A stretch of DNA of 64,000 nucleotides from Aestuariibius sp. HNIBRBA575 (GTDB lineage: Bacteria > Pseudomonadota > Alphaproteobacteria > Rhodobacterales > Rhodobacteraceae), in NCBI RefSeq assembly GCF_040932005.1, contig NZ_CP162414.1:2197501-2261500 (forward strand). The letters are read 5' to 3'. Positions within the stretch are counted from its first letter, which is position 1; every line of letters begins with the position of its first letter. Shown here piece by piece: positions 8,518 to 17,907 of this stretch. A model generated the notes under the pieces. The model did not search any database and was not told the DNA's origin. It saw only the letters and a list, made by a program, of their open reading frames with translations. A program made the translations under genes and the position numbers.

Positions 8518-9447
8518 ATGGGCGAATTGACCAGTGTGATCCTTCCGGTCTTTCTGGTCATTGGATTTGGGTATCTGGCCGTTTGGCGCGGGCTGTTTAG
8601 CAATGAGGGCGTGGATGCGCTGATGCGGTTCACCCAGACCTTTGCGATCCCTGCCCTGCTGTTTCGCGCGATTTCCACGCTGGACCTGCGCGCCGGATTT
8701 GATTTTGCGCTGTTGGGCACGTTTTACACAGGGGCTTTGACCGGCTTTGTTCTGGCGCTGTTTGGCGCGCGGATTTTGTTTAACCGCCCATGGGAAGACA
8801 GCGTCGCCATCGGGTTTGCAGGGTTGTTTTCCAATTCGCTATTGCTGGGCGTCCCCATCATGGAACGGGCCTATGGCACCGACGCCTTGGGGCCGAACTA
8901 CGCGATCATCGCGATCCATTCGCCATTTTGTTACGGCATCGGCATCACCACGATGGAAATCGTGCGCGCCCGCGGCGCCCCGGCACGTCAATTGCCGCAA
9001 AAGGTGTTAAAGGCGATGTTTTCCAATGCGTTAATCGTGGGCATTACGCTGGGCTTTATCGTTAATCTGGGCAGCATTCCCATGCCGTCGGTGCTGACAG
9101 ATGCGTTGGATTTGCTGACCCGCGCGGCATTACCGGCGGCGCTGTTTGGCCTTGGGGGTGTTCTTTATCGGTACCGTCCAGAAGGCGATTTACGCACCAT
9201 CCTTTATGTCTGTCTGATTTCGCTCATCATCCATCCGGCCATCGCATGGGGGCTGGGCCGGTCGTTTGATCTGTCCGACGAAGCCTTTCGATCAGTGATC
9301 GTCACAGCGGCCATGGCCCCGGGCGTGAACACCTATGTCTTTGCCAATATGTACGGCGTTGCCAAACGGGTTGCGGCGTCGGTTGTGTTATTTGGCACCG
9401 CGTTGACGATGTTAACGGCGTGGATGTGGCTGGCTATTCTGCCTTAA
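8518..9447 (+). CDS. AEC family transporter (auxin efflux carrier-like)
   Basis: Integral membrane protein of 309 residues with about ten hydrophobic helices arranged in two halves, as in the AEC/PIN family of anion or organic acid exporters. Typical segments are FLVIGFGYLAVWRGLFS at the N-terminus and AALPAALFGLGGVL and APGVNTYVFANMYG in the second half. It begins 3 bases after the MBL hydrolase gene, ending the operon. Substrate unknown. Its stop overlaps that of the opposite-strand lipoprotein gene by 4 bases. Confidence 0.88.
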   Translation: MGELTSVILPVFLVIGFGYLAVWRGLFSNEGVDALMRFTQTFAIPALLFRAISTLDLRAGFDFALLGTFYTGALTGFVLALFGARILFNRPWEDSVAIGFAGLFSNSLLLGVPIMERAYGTDALGPNYAIIAIHSPFCYGIGITTMEIVRARGAPARQLPQKVLKAMFSNALIVGITLGFIVNLGSIPMPSVLTDALDLLTRAALPAALFGLGGVLYRYRPEGDLRTILYVCLISLIIHPAIAWGLGRSFDLSDEAFRSVIVTAAMAPGVNTYVFANMYGVAKRVAASVVLFGTALTMLTAWMWLAILP

Positions 9448-9872
9448 CGCGCACAAATCCGGGTCTGCGGGTCAAGCCGCACATAGTCCTGCGCGGAAAT
9501 GCGATGCATGTCCGTAAACGGCACAAATTGCCATTCGGTCAGGAATTTGTTCAGGATCCCGCCCCGCAAAAATTCAGCAATCTGCGGATTGCCGACCCAT
9601 TCCACATTCACGTTTGACGAATGAAACCCGATACGTGCGTCAGGGGCCAAACATGCATTTGGCAAAGTTGTGAAAATCGTACAGGCTGAATTGCAAAATC
9701 CCCGGATTTCAATCGGTCCCCCCCACCGTTCCAGTCGTTTTCGATCTGCAATCGCCGAAATAATCTGCCCGCCGGGGTCATTCTGGATCACATGAAGCGC
9801 ACCGCGAGGTGGGTCCCGTCGGTCGGTACATGCCACCAATGCCAGCGCCAAAAACAACGGGAGGATTTTCAT
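9444..9872 (-). CDS. ClpP-like periplasmic lipoprotein
   Basis: Small lipoprotein of 142 residues: signal sequence with lipobox LVAC (Cys15). The mature part looks like the periplasmic ClpP/crotonase-fold group (COG3904-like): a DPGGQI turn, then CNSACTIF in the position of the nucleophile serine and CLAPDARIGFHSS, which carries a candidate active-site His. Four cysteines suggest disulfides. A serine peptidase or hydrolase activity is suggested by these motifs but not certain. Convergent with the AEC gene. Confidence 0.65.
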   Translation of the reverse strand: MKILPLFLALALVACTDRRDPPRGALHVIQNDPGGQIISAIADRKRLERWGGPIEIRGFCNSACTIFTTLPNACLAPDARIGFHSSNVNVEWVGNPQIAEFLRGGILNKFLTEWQFVPFTDMHRISAQDYVRLDPQTRICAR

Positions 9873-9926
9873 AGATCACCTTTGAAACTGACATCAATCA
9901 TTCGGTTCACTCTATCGCAGGCCCGA

Positions 9927-10286
9927 TCACAGCAAGCAAGCGCGCACAATCAAAAGCGGGGTGGTCAGGGCCGCCTGAGACCCATCCAGGGACAGAATGA
10001 GGGTATCAACGGTGTGGACCAGGCTGCCTTCGTTGGCGACCAAAAACCCAAAGGTATTGCGCGCCAGAACCTGTCCCGGGGCGGGCCGCGCGTCAGGTGC
10101 AGTCCACTGGGATGTTTCCTCATAAAGCCCAACAATACCTTCGATATCATGGGCCGCTGCATAGGCGTTAAACTGATCGTTGAACGCATGTAATTCAGCT
10201 TTGAGCGCGGAATGATCCTGCAGTGCAAATGCGGATGTCGCCATCATCAACAGCGCTGCAAATGTGGTAAGAATGCGTTTTGGACC
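9927..10286 (-). pseudogene. SnoaL-like/DUF4440 secreted protein, both ends damaged
   Basis: The readable part has a clear signal peptide (RILTTFAALLMMATSAFA) and an NTF2-like domain start (LKAELHAFNDQFNAYAAAHDIEGIVGLYEETSQW...). In frame, however, the codons before RIL are CCA AAA with no ATG and no ribosome site; the first ATGs lie inside the signal peptide at 10250. The C-terminus stops abruptly after LDGSQAALT, short of the usual NTF2-like strand pattern. The 5' break coincides with the point where the divergent TetR gene begins to look like a TetR protein, so one deletion can explain both. A functional short form from 10250 is not excluded. Confidence 0.55.
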
Positions 10287-10829
10287 AAAGGCTATGACGG
10301 CACATCCATGAAGGATCTGACCTCAGCGATGGGGATCAGCGGGCCCAGCCTTTATGCGGCCTTTGGGGACAAACGGGAATTATACCTTAAAACGATCGAC
10401 CATTATGCCGATGTGGACAATTGCGCGCCCATCGTAGCGTTTGAATCCGAAACAAACATCGTCAAAGCGGTGCGCGATTTTTTGGAATCCGTGATTTTGT
10501 ATTCGACCGCCCAAGATGGCGGGGCCAAGGGCTGTTTCTTAGCCTCATGTGTGTCGACCAGTGTCGGTGAAGTGGACGGCGTATCGGAACGTATGGAAAA
10601 GACGATTGCCTCAACGGATGATCGGCTTGCGGCGCGATTTGAACGGGAAAAACAGCTGGGCAATCTGCCCCCCGATTTCCCATCAAAGGCGCGTGGTGCG
10701 TTGATGTATGACATGCGGCAGGGCTATGTGTTTCGCACACGTGCTGGCTCTACGGCGCAGGATTTGCTGGTTGATATTGATGACCGTGTGCAAATGATCC
10801 TAGCAAATCCAAGTGATCCTGCGCGCTGA
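10212..10829 (+). pseudogene. TetR family regulator, 5'-truncated
   Basis: From about 10275 the frame reads as a TetR/AcrR regulator: AFWTKGYDGTSMKDL, then the recognition part AMGISGPSLYAAFGDKRELY, then a ligand domain (residues about 60-205) of normal length. The first helix of the DNA-binding domain (some 15-20 residues) is missing and replaced by Cys/His-rich codons that are merely the antisense of the neighbouring signal-peptide gene. The frame is open to an ATG at 10212, so a chimeric protein could be made, but its DNA binding is probably impaired. No intergenic promoter remains between it and the divergent gene. Confidence 0.6.
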
Positions 10830-10970
10830 TCACAACATTTTATGGCCACCGCTATGACTGACCATATTCACAAGCCCAAAGAAAGAATGCATGCTCATGT
10901 TTAGGTGCAGTGAAGAAGTCATTAATCTTTGCACGTTAGACTCGCGGTACCTTGTCAGGAGAGAGGTTCC

Positions 10971-13142
10971 TTGCGCAAAAAACTAAGAACCTGGGCCATT
11001 GTGCTGATTGCCGGAGCCACTGCAATTGGCTTATCGCTTTTTGGCGCCCAATCTCTGCTGTCCTGGGCCCTGGAACGTGAGGCCAGACTGATCGGGATGG
11101 ATTGGGCCCATCATATCGAAAGGCAACTGGCCAATCTCACTGAAATCACCCATCGAGACGATCCCTCGAACCCTAATTCAGTGCCTGATATCAGTCTGTT
11201 ATATAGTCTGATCGACGACGTTTTTGAAATTGGGCATATGTACCAGTTCGATTACATCAACGTGAACTGTCATTGTCATATTAGCCTGAACACGGTTCCT
11301 CCAACGGACGCAGCGGCTGATCCTCATGCGGGTCATAACCATGGGAACGGCGACAACCCCGCGACGACTTCGTCTTTCGAACGTGACACGGCCAACGGTC
11401 AGGTACGCGGTACAACAACAACTCAGATGTGGCGGCATGTTTTTACCAACACCGCTCAACATCCCCCCCCACCAATGGAAGAGGCCGATCCGTACCAATA
11501 CCCCGTTAATCGCGCGACCGTGACCCGCATCATTACCGAACAATCGCACGGCATTATTTTGCGGCAAAACGTGTCAACATTCCTGCCTTCAACATTTGCA
11601 GAGGTGTATCACCCGGTCTTTGATGGGGCTGAGCTGACCTATATGATGCGCATTCTGGTCAATTTGGAAAACCAAGCCCTGTTTTATCGACAGTTTTTTT
11701 GGATTGCGATCGCCCTGAGCCTGCTGACATTAGCCGCCGCGATTGGTTATCCAACCCATCGGTATGTCGTTGCTGCACGGCATAAACAAACCGCTGACAA
11801 GCGGGTCGAATACTTAGCCAATTATGACATTCTGACCGGTGTTCACAACCGTAACAGTTTTCAAGATACGATCCCCGATCTTTTGCATCACTGTAAGGAA
11901 AACAACCATTCTGCTCTGCTGATCGCATTGGATTTAAACGGATTTAAGGGGATCAATGATTACCACGGCCATCCCGTGGGAGACCAAGTGCTAAGGCAAT
12001 TTGCCCACTTTCTAAAACAGAATGTTCCGACTGACAGCTATATTGCGCGATTGGGGGGCGATGAATTTGTTGTGGTCGTCAGCGACATTCCCAAAGCCGA
12101 CTTTAATTATCAGGACTATTTCCAGCTTGCGCCGTCTCTCAGCGTTAATATTCATGAGGGGAACCAACGATTAAAGTTAGGAATTTCGGGTGGCATTGTT
12201 CGGTTTCCGCAAGATGCTGAAACAGCCAAGGAACTTCTTCAATTGGCGGACCTTGCTCTTTATGCTGCAAAATCAACCCCTTCTGGTGAGTTGCGGGAAT
12301 TTTCCCCGGACATGAAGGCCGATTTCTTTCATCGCCTTAAAACAAGAGAAGAGTTTCGAGAGGCGCTGAACCAATCCCAAATTGAGCCTTATTATCAGCC
12401 GATTGTGAACATGCATTCAGGCACCGTCGAAGGTGTCGAAGCCTTGGCACGCTGGAACCATCCTGAAAAAGGTTTGTTAACGCCCTTTTCCTTTCTGGAA
12501 GCGCTTCAGGACAGCGACCTCAGCGCGAAACTTGGGCAGGTCATGTTTGAAAAAATCGTGACTGACATGGCTGAATGGCAACGTTTAGGAATTCCGTTTC
12601 GGCATGTGGGCATCAACATCACGGATGGGGACCTAAAGCAGAGCACGTTTGCCGCATCAATTGTAGACGGGCTTGAGAGTCACGGGTTGAAACCTTCGAA
12701 TTTGACTATCGAAGTCACCGAAAATTGCCTGTTTGGCCCGGAAAAGCACAAATTTATCGACCATTTGGAATGCCTGCGCAATGCAGGATGTGCGATCGCC
12801 TTGGATGATTTTGGCACTGGGTTCTCCTCCATCACGCAATTAAAAGAACTGCCCGTAACCTCTATTAAAATCGACAAATCCTTTGTCGATGATGTGATCA
12901 AAAACCAAGATGACCGCTCGATCATTTCCGCAATGCTCGCGCTAGGGAATTCCATGGATTTCAATCTGGTTATGGAAGGTGTGGAAACCCAGCAACAACT
13001 TGATTTATTGAAGCAAATGGGGGCGGAACTGGTGCAAGGGTATTATTACAGCCGGCCTGTTTCTGCATCTGAAATTGCAGAATTTATAAGCCATCAAAAC
13101 CAACATTCATTACCCGGAACGAACACATTAAGGGCGATCTAG
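10971..13142 (+). CDS. Membrane GGDEF-EAL protein with His-rich periplasmic domain
   Basis: Cyclic di-GMP enzyme of 723 residues. TM1 lies near residues 8-28, a periplasmic sensor domain of about 210 residues follows with a His-rich patch (DPHAGHNHGNGD), then TM2 (FFWIAIALSLLTLAAAIGYP). The GGDEF domain keeps LGGDEF and the EAL domain keeps VEALARW, DDFGTGFSS, KIDKSF and EGVET, so both activities look intact. The TTG at 10971 is preferred because AGGAGAGAGG lies just upstream; an earlier in-frame TTG at 10929 has no such site. It converges on the exopolysaccharide operon. The His patch and a C-x-C segment (NCHCH) could sense metal. Confidence 0.9.
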   Translation: MRKKLRTWAIVLIAGATAIGLSLFGAQSLLSWALEREARLIGMDWAHHIERQLANLTEITHRDDPSNPNSVPDISLLYSLIDDVFEIGHMYQFDYINVNCHCHISLNTVPPTDAAADPHAGHNHGNGDNPATTSSFERDTANGQVRGTTTTQMWRHVFTNTAQHPPPPMEEADPYQYPVNRATVTRIITEQSHGIILRQNVSTFLPSTFAEVYHPVFDGAELTYMMRILVNLENQALFYRQFFWIAIALSLLTLAAAIGYPTHRYVVAARHKQTADKRVEYLANYDILTGVHNRNSFQDTIPDLLHHCKENNHSALLIALDLNGFKGINDYHGHPVGDQVLRQFAHFLKQNVPTDSYIARLGGDEFVVVVSDIPKADFNYQDYFQLAPSLSVNIHEGNQRLKLGISGGIVRFPQDAETAKELLQLADLALYAAKSTPSGELREFSPDMKADFFHRLKTREEFREALNQSQIEPYYQPIVNMHSGTVEGVEALARWNHPEKGLLTPFSFLEALQDSDLSAKLGQVMFEKIVTDMAEWQRLGIPFRHVGINITDGDLKQSTFAASIVDGLESHGLKPSNLTIEVTENCLFGPEKHKFIDHLECLRNAGCAIALDDFGTGFSSITQLKELPVTSIKIDKSFVDDVIKNQDDRSIISAMLALGNSMDFNLVMEGVETQQQLDLLKQMGAELVQGYYYSRPVSASEIAEFISHQNQHSLPGTNTLRAI

Positions 13143-13154
13143 GCACATCACCCG

Positions 13155-14993
13155 TTAAGCCACGCGTATGGGCCCACCTTTTCTCAGGTCCATTAACGTC
13201 GCCAGTTCCAAATTCTCTGCCCGGTTATCAACCAGAATGCTGAGCATGGATTCCAAGGTGAAATAGGCCCGAACCACGCGAAACAGCAAATATTCTGGCA
13301 GCGCAACAATTCCATAGGGCACATTATTCAGCAGCGCCGCCAGAACCGCCATGATTGCAGGCGCACCTGTGGTGACGGCGACGACGGATTGCCAGATGAT
13401 TGGGCTATTTGGATTGAACCCAAACGCACATTCCAACCCACCAAATATGATCAGAGGCACCAACATTGCGCGACGCGCCGAATTGACCAACATATAAGGC
13501 AAAATCACTTTGCCTCTTAGTGAACGGTTACCGGAATAAATCAGGTCCCTGCAACGCGAAGATATGTGATAAACGGACCGAAACCACCGCATGCGTTGTT
13601 CCCGCATATGCGAATAAGATGCAGGCACTTCTGATACGTATCGCAACTTAGGATCCACCACCGAATGAAACCCCAGCTCGCCAATCCTCAGAGATAAATC
13701 CGTATCTTCTCCGTTCATACCTTCGACAAATCCGCCCAGATACCTGGGATGTTCCGTTCGCATGACGACAAACATCCCCGGAATGCCAACGACGCCGTTA
13801 ACCGCCCCCATGGCTACGGAATAAAACCCGTGTTTGACCAGCACCTCTAACAACCGAGCCCGATCAAAGAGCGCCCCGCCCGGGGGCACCGGAACGCCGC
13901 CAACCACCCCAACCTGCGGATCGCTAAAAAACGGCATCGCGCGGGACAAATTATCCTCTCCGATCAACGTATCCGCATCAACACGCACAAAAAATTCGGT
14001 TTCGACGGCATCCAATCCTGCGTTCAGGGCATTCGATTTCCCCGGTTTGGGCACGTTGATCACCCGACCAGTTGCTGCGCGACATTTGGCCAAAGTTTCT
14101 TTGGCGATCTCCTCTGTTTGGTCGGTCGAATTGTTGTTCATGATCAAGATATGCACGTCCCCGCGATAGTGCAGCGCGGCTTTGTCCATCGCTTTGATCG
14201 TGTCCTGAATGATGTATTGTTCGTTATGCGCAGGCACGATGATCGATATCGCAGGTCGAAAGTCAGGCAATTTTGTCGTCAAAACATCCCAGATCGCCAG
14301 CAGGTATAATTGACCAAACAGGACAGGCAAAAAGAGGAAAACACCGGGTCCAATCCCACCAAGCAGCGTCCACATCCGCAATGTTTGAACAATTTCCAGT
14401 TTCAGGTTGCCAACCCAAATTGACACGGTGCCGGCAATTGTCACCACAACGACTAACCGCACCACAGCGCGCGTCATTTTAACCGGACGGTGTTCAATCG
14501 GGATGCGTGCGGGCATAAAACCACGTTGCAATAGTTTGAACGAATATACCGCGAACCCCAATAAACCAGAGGTGATCGCGCTAAAATGCAGGGAATAGGA
14601 AAATTCAAACCACCGATGAAAAGTGACATTGGCCAAATCCAGACAGACGCAAATAGCAAGATATGTGATCGTCATGTCCGCCGCAAAGGCGATACGATTG
14701 CGCCAGTTCCCAGAGCTAAACGCCCCAAACGCAACAAAGAATGCCACCAGAAAAATCCGAATGGCGATAGAGTGGTTTCCTTCGTAGGGTGAAAAAACGA
14801 TGTCGCGGTTGGGGAATATGCGCGCGCCGGGGGCGGAATTAATTGCAGCCATCAGCCCCACTGCGATTGCGGTAAACGTCACCAAAGTTGCCGGGGCGCG
14901 CCAAACAGAGATCATGCCAGCAAATTTTTTGGGGGCGCTGTCAACTGAGTTGAAGCTGATCTGATCGCGGTTGTCTTTGGCGTCGACATTCAT
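13155..14993 (-). CDS. Processive family 2 glycosyltransferase, membrane-bound
   Basis: Polysaccharide synthase of 612 residues. Six hydrophobic helices occupy roughly residues 30-240, followed by a GT-A domain: SIIVPAHNE, NNNSTDQTEE, VRVDADT (the DxD site), NGEDTDLS (catalytic acidic pair) and QRMRW (the QxxRW motif of processive synthases such as cellulose and hyaluronan synthase). More membrane helices follow. There is no PilZ domain, so any c-di-GMP control must act elsewhere. Start ATG overlaps the BcsB-like stop (ATGA). With a UDP-sulfoquinovose synthase homologue in the same operon, a sulfonated polymer is the likely product; that is inference. Confidence 0.88.
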   Translation of the reverse strand: MNVDAKDNRDQISFNSVDSAPKKFAGMISVWRAPATLVTFTAIAVGLMAAINSAPGARIFPNRDIVFSPYEGNHSIAIRIFLVAFFVAFGAFSSGNWRNRIAFAADMTITYLAICVCLDLANVTFHRWFEFSYSLHFSAITSGLLGFAVYSFKLLQRGFMPARIPIEHRPVKMTRAVVRLVVVVTIAGTVSIWVGNLKLEIVQTLRMWTLLGGIGPGVFLFLPVLFGQLYLLAIWDVLTTKLPDFRPAISIIVPAHNEQYIIQDTIKAMDKAALHYRGDVHILIMNNNSTDQTEEIAKETLAKCRAATGRVINVPKPGKSNALNAGLDAVETEFFVRVDADTLIGEDNLSRAMPFFSDPQVGVVGGVPVPPGGALFDRARLLEVLVKHGFYSVAMGAVNGVVGIPGMFVVMRTEHPRYLGGFVEGMNGEDTDLSLRIGELGFHSVVDPKLRYVSEVPASYSHMREQRMRWFRSVYHISSRCRDLIYSGNRSLRGKVILPYMLVNSARRAMLVPLIIFGGLECAFGFNPNSPIIWQSVVAVTTGAPAIMAVLAALLNNVPYGIVALPEYLLFRVVRAYFTLESMLSILVDNRAENLELATLMDLRKGGPIRVA

Positions 14994-16477
14994 GACGCGG
15001 CTTGCCCCAACCGCACCAGCAATGCCACAGAATGGGTCTGGATGGCCTGATAATCCTGCAATGGAACCGCGACGGGCACCCCTTGATCATTCATAAATAT
15101 CAGCCAGATATGACCATTATAATCATCATGCAGTCGGACACCGCGAGCCAATGCCTGCACATGGATGTCAGCACTTGGCATTTGGCTATGGCGTGGCAAA
15201 TTGGTCAATAAATCCGCAGCGATGGACGCCTCTGAGGCAGATAGATGTGTCGTGGAAAACGCCCATCCATTTGCCAAGGCAGCGCGGACGGTAATCAGGC
15301 CATCAGAGTAAACATGCGGCCCCGGGATCAGGTCAGTTGCAGTGTCCACCTGCGCAAAAACTTCGCGCTGTTGGGTGCAGGAATGTGTCGTGTCATTCAT
15401 CGACGTTGCAATCAATTCCAGCACATTTTCACGCTGATGTTGCTGCGCAGGTAATGTTACGGAACGGGTCACCGCGCCCCCTGCTGTTTCGATTTGATCC
15501 ACCAGCACGCCATTTAGCAAAACGTAAACCTGCCACGGCCCTGCCCCGGTTTGACGATCCAGCATCATCGACAATTCCAGCCGTTCCGGCAGACGCATGT
15601 CCTGCCCCTGCATCATGTCGTATTTGATCCGCCAGCTCTGACTTTGACGAAAACTACGCGCGTCGTAAATCGGGGACCATGGGGCGAGGCTGCGGCTCCA
15701 TGCGAACCGCGGCTGGGCTTTGTTTTGGCTAAAATGCCGGGCAATTTCGGACGTTTGTTCTGGGGATAAACCCGTTTCATCAAAGGATGGCGCCAGCCCG
15801 GCCAATTGCGCATCACGTGCGGCCAAAATCCGCGCGGCTTGTCCCTGATAATCCCATGCGATATTTAGGCTGCGCCCCTGTACCAACACCGCATCATAGG
15901 GCGTGGTCATTGGGCGATCCAGCGTTAGGTACAATGCGCTGCTGGGTTCAATTTCAACACTTGTTTCAATACCTTCTGCGGTATCACACGGACCATGCGG
16001 CCCCGTCCCTTGCAAGCTAAAGGACACGTTCAGGCGTTCTTGCGCGATGTCCTCTGGGGTTAGTTGAACCTGAAAGGAACGGCGCATTTCACCCGGGGCC
16101 AACAGCAATTCTGCGCGTTTCACATTGTCGATTGAAACCCGCAAAACACCTTCGACACCGGACAGCGATTGCAGGGTTGCGTCCACCTGCAAATATCCTG
16201 CGACGGGGTTTGCTTCTATGGGCAGATAAAACGCTGCGCTTTGATAGGCCGGCAGGCCCGAAAGGATGAGAGGGGTTGCGACATTGGCCCGGCGCACGAT
16301 GACTGTGTTCAGTCCCATTTCATCCTCTGATTGGATTGATGTCTCAAAGGATAAACGCGGGCCGAGGGCCAATTCGGTTAGGCTGCGCGCGCCAACACGC
16401 AAACGTTCAGAATGTGATAGGAAAATTGCAATGCCAGCCAGCAAAAATGCCAAAAGTCCAAAACCGAGTAAACGCAT
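14990..16477 (-). CDS. BcsB-like polysaccharide synthase accessory protein
   Basis: Mostly periplasmic protein of 495 residues anchored by one N-terminal helix (LLGFGLLAFLLAGIAIFL). The body is beta-rich and recalls BcsB, the carbohydrate-binding partner of cellulose synthase: YLPIEANPVAGYLQVDA, a VEGVLRVSIDN strand set, then a Cys segment followed by SSALYLTLDRPM. It is shorter than BcsB (about 700-800 residues) and I see no C-terminal membrane helix, so the call is family-level. ATG 16477 with GGTGAT upstream is chosen; the frame stays open to 16552. Its stop overlaps the glycosyltransferase start, supporting a two-subunit synthase complex. Confidence 0.65.
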   Translation of the reverse strand: MRLLGFGLLAFLLAGIAIFLSHSERLRVGARSLTELALGPRLSFETSIQSEDEMGLNTVIVRRANVATPLILSGLPAYQSAAFYLPIEANPVAGYLQVDATLQSLSGVEGVLRVSIDNVKRAELLLAPGEMRRSFQVQLTPEDIAQERLNVSFSLQGTGPHGPCDTAEGIETSVEIEPSSALYLTLDRPMTTPYDAVLVQGRSLNIAWDYQGQAARILAARDAQLAGLAPSFDETGLSPEQTSEIARHFSQNKAQPRFAWSRSLAPWSPIYDARSFRQSQSWRIKYDMMQGQDMRLPERLELSMMLDRQTGAGPWQVYVLLNGVLVDQIETAGGAVTRSVTLPAQQHQRENVLELIATSMNDTTHSCTQQREVFAQVDTATDLIPGPHVYSDGLITVRAALANGWAFSTTHLSASEASIAADLLTNLPRHSQMPSADIHVQALARGVRLHDDYNGHIWLIFMNDQGVPVAVPLQDYQAIQTHSVALLVRLGQAAS

Positions 16478-16557
16478 GAATATCACCAATATTGAAGTTG
16501 CGGATGGGATCAAATGCCATGCAAACACCCCCGAAACGGCAGGTGATCCCACCCCTT

Positions 16558-17766
16558 TTAGGCAGCAGATTTAACCACGCCCGGACGCTGTTTGTCGGTC
16601 CACGTTGAAACACAAGGGATCATTTTACGAATGCAGCGATCCGCATATTTCACAGCAATGTTTTGCGTTTCATCCATCAGCCCTTCGGCCAAAGTGATCG
16701 GGTTCAGCCCCAAATCAATGAATGATTTGTTCGAAACCCTCAGGTCATTTTCAGCGGCCTCATTGCGTGGATTATCCACATAGGCAACTTTGGTATCGGA
16801 ATGAGCCGCCACCATTTCGGCCAAAACGCGCACGGTGTGGCATTCGGTCATTTGGTTCATGATCGCAACTTTGCCGTTTCGTTGGGGGGGATTATTCACC
16901 GCCAAAGCAATACATTGCACGGTGTCCTGAATGTGAATGAACGCGCGCGTCTGCCCCCCCGTGCCATGCACAGTCAACGGATGGCCAACCACGGCTTGCA
17001 TCAGGAAACGGTTCAACACCGTCCCGTAATCCCCGTCATAATCAAACCGATTGATCAGCCGCTCATCGAGCTTGGTTTCGTGGGTTTGCGTGCCCCAAAC
17101 GATGCCCTGGTGCAGGTCCGTGATGCGCAGCAAATCGTTTTTGGCGTAGAATTGGAACAGCAGTTGATCCATGGATTTTGTCATGTGATACACGCTGCCG
17201 GGATTGGTCGGATACAGGATATCCCGCTGGAAAATCCGTTTGTCATCACCAGGAATGTAAACGCTTAGATAGCCTTCTGGGATTTGGATACCGTCGTCAT
17301 CGTAGCCATAGACGCCCATTGTTCCCAAATGGATGATATGCGGATCAATCCCAAGTTCGGTGACGGCCGCCAACAAATTGTGCGTGGCTGAGATATTATT
17401 ATCGACAGTATAGCGTTTTTCATCGATGCCCTTCATCGAATAGGGCGCGGCGCGTTGTTCACCGAAATGGATCACAACATCCGGTTTGACGGAGGCCAAA
17501 AGGGCCGTGAACCGGTTAAATTCGCGTGCGACATCAATGCTGGCAAATTCGATTTCCAGCCTTGTTGTTTCAGTCCAGGCCGCGAGCCGATCCTCAACCG
17601 AGGCAATCGGGGTCAGGCTGTCGGCACCCATTTTTTGATCAATCCAGCGCCGGGACAGGTTATCAACAATCGTGATATTGTGCCCTTGTTTTGACAGATG
17701 AAGCGCCGTTGGCCAGCCGCAAAACCCGTCCCCACCGATGACGATGATATTTTTCTTGATAGCCAT
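16558..17766 (-). CDS. UDP-sulfoquinovose synthase homologue (SQD1/SqdB-like)
   Basis: Short-chain dehydrogenase/reductase of 402 residues, nearly the size of SqdB. Visible: the NAD-binding GGDGFCGWPTALHL, then RRWIDQKMGADSLTPI, HFGEQRAAPYSMKG, LGTMGVYGYDD and the catalytic YHMTK; this combination is distinctive for SQD1-type enzymes, which make UDP-sulfoquinovose from UDP-glucose and sulfite. ATG 17766 has AAAGGAT upstream. Instead of sqdD/sqdC lipid genes, it is followed by a BcsB-like protein and a processive glycosyltransferase, pointing to a polysaccharide rather than sulfolipid. A dedicated lipid role cannot be excluded. Confidence 0.88.
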   Translation of the reverse strand: MAIKKNIIVIGGDGFCGWPTALHLSKQGHNITIVDNLSRRWIDQKMGADSLTPIASVEDRLAAWTETTRLEIEFASIDVAREFNRFTALLASVKPDVVIHFGEQRAAPYSMKGIDEKRYTVDNNISATHNLLAAVTELGIDPHIIHLGTMGVYGYDDDGIQIPEGYLSVYIPGDDKRIFQRDILYPTNPGSVYHMTKSMDQLLFQFYAKNDLLRITDLHQGIVWGTQTHETKLDERLINRFDYDGDYGTVLNRFLMQAVVGHPLTVHGTGGQTRAFIHIQDTVQCIALAVNNPPQRNGKVAIMNQMTECHTVRVLAEMVAAHSDTKVAYVDNPRNEAAENDLRVSNKSFIDLGLNPITLAEGLMDETQNIAVKYADRCIRKMIPCVSTWTDKQRPGVVKSAA

Positions 17767-17885
17767 TTTTATATCCTTTGTGATCTGACCGACCTGCGCC
17801 GGTGTTGGTAACAAAGAATTAACCTATGGCTGTCGTCGGGGCCTGCCCGAGAAAGGATAGTTTCAGGTGAATTGGAACAGGCTGG

Positions 17886-17901
17886 CTATCCTTCGGGATA
17901 G
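17886..17901 (-). other. Stem-loop downstream of hybrid kinase gene
   Basis: Perfect six-pair hairpin with a four-base loop, arms CTATCC and GGATAG, 7 bases after the kinase stop. No T-run follows on the minus strand, so it is at most a transcript-end stabiliser or weak terminator between the kinase and the sqdB-like operon. Confidence 0.4.
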
Positions 17902-17907
17902 ATCACC

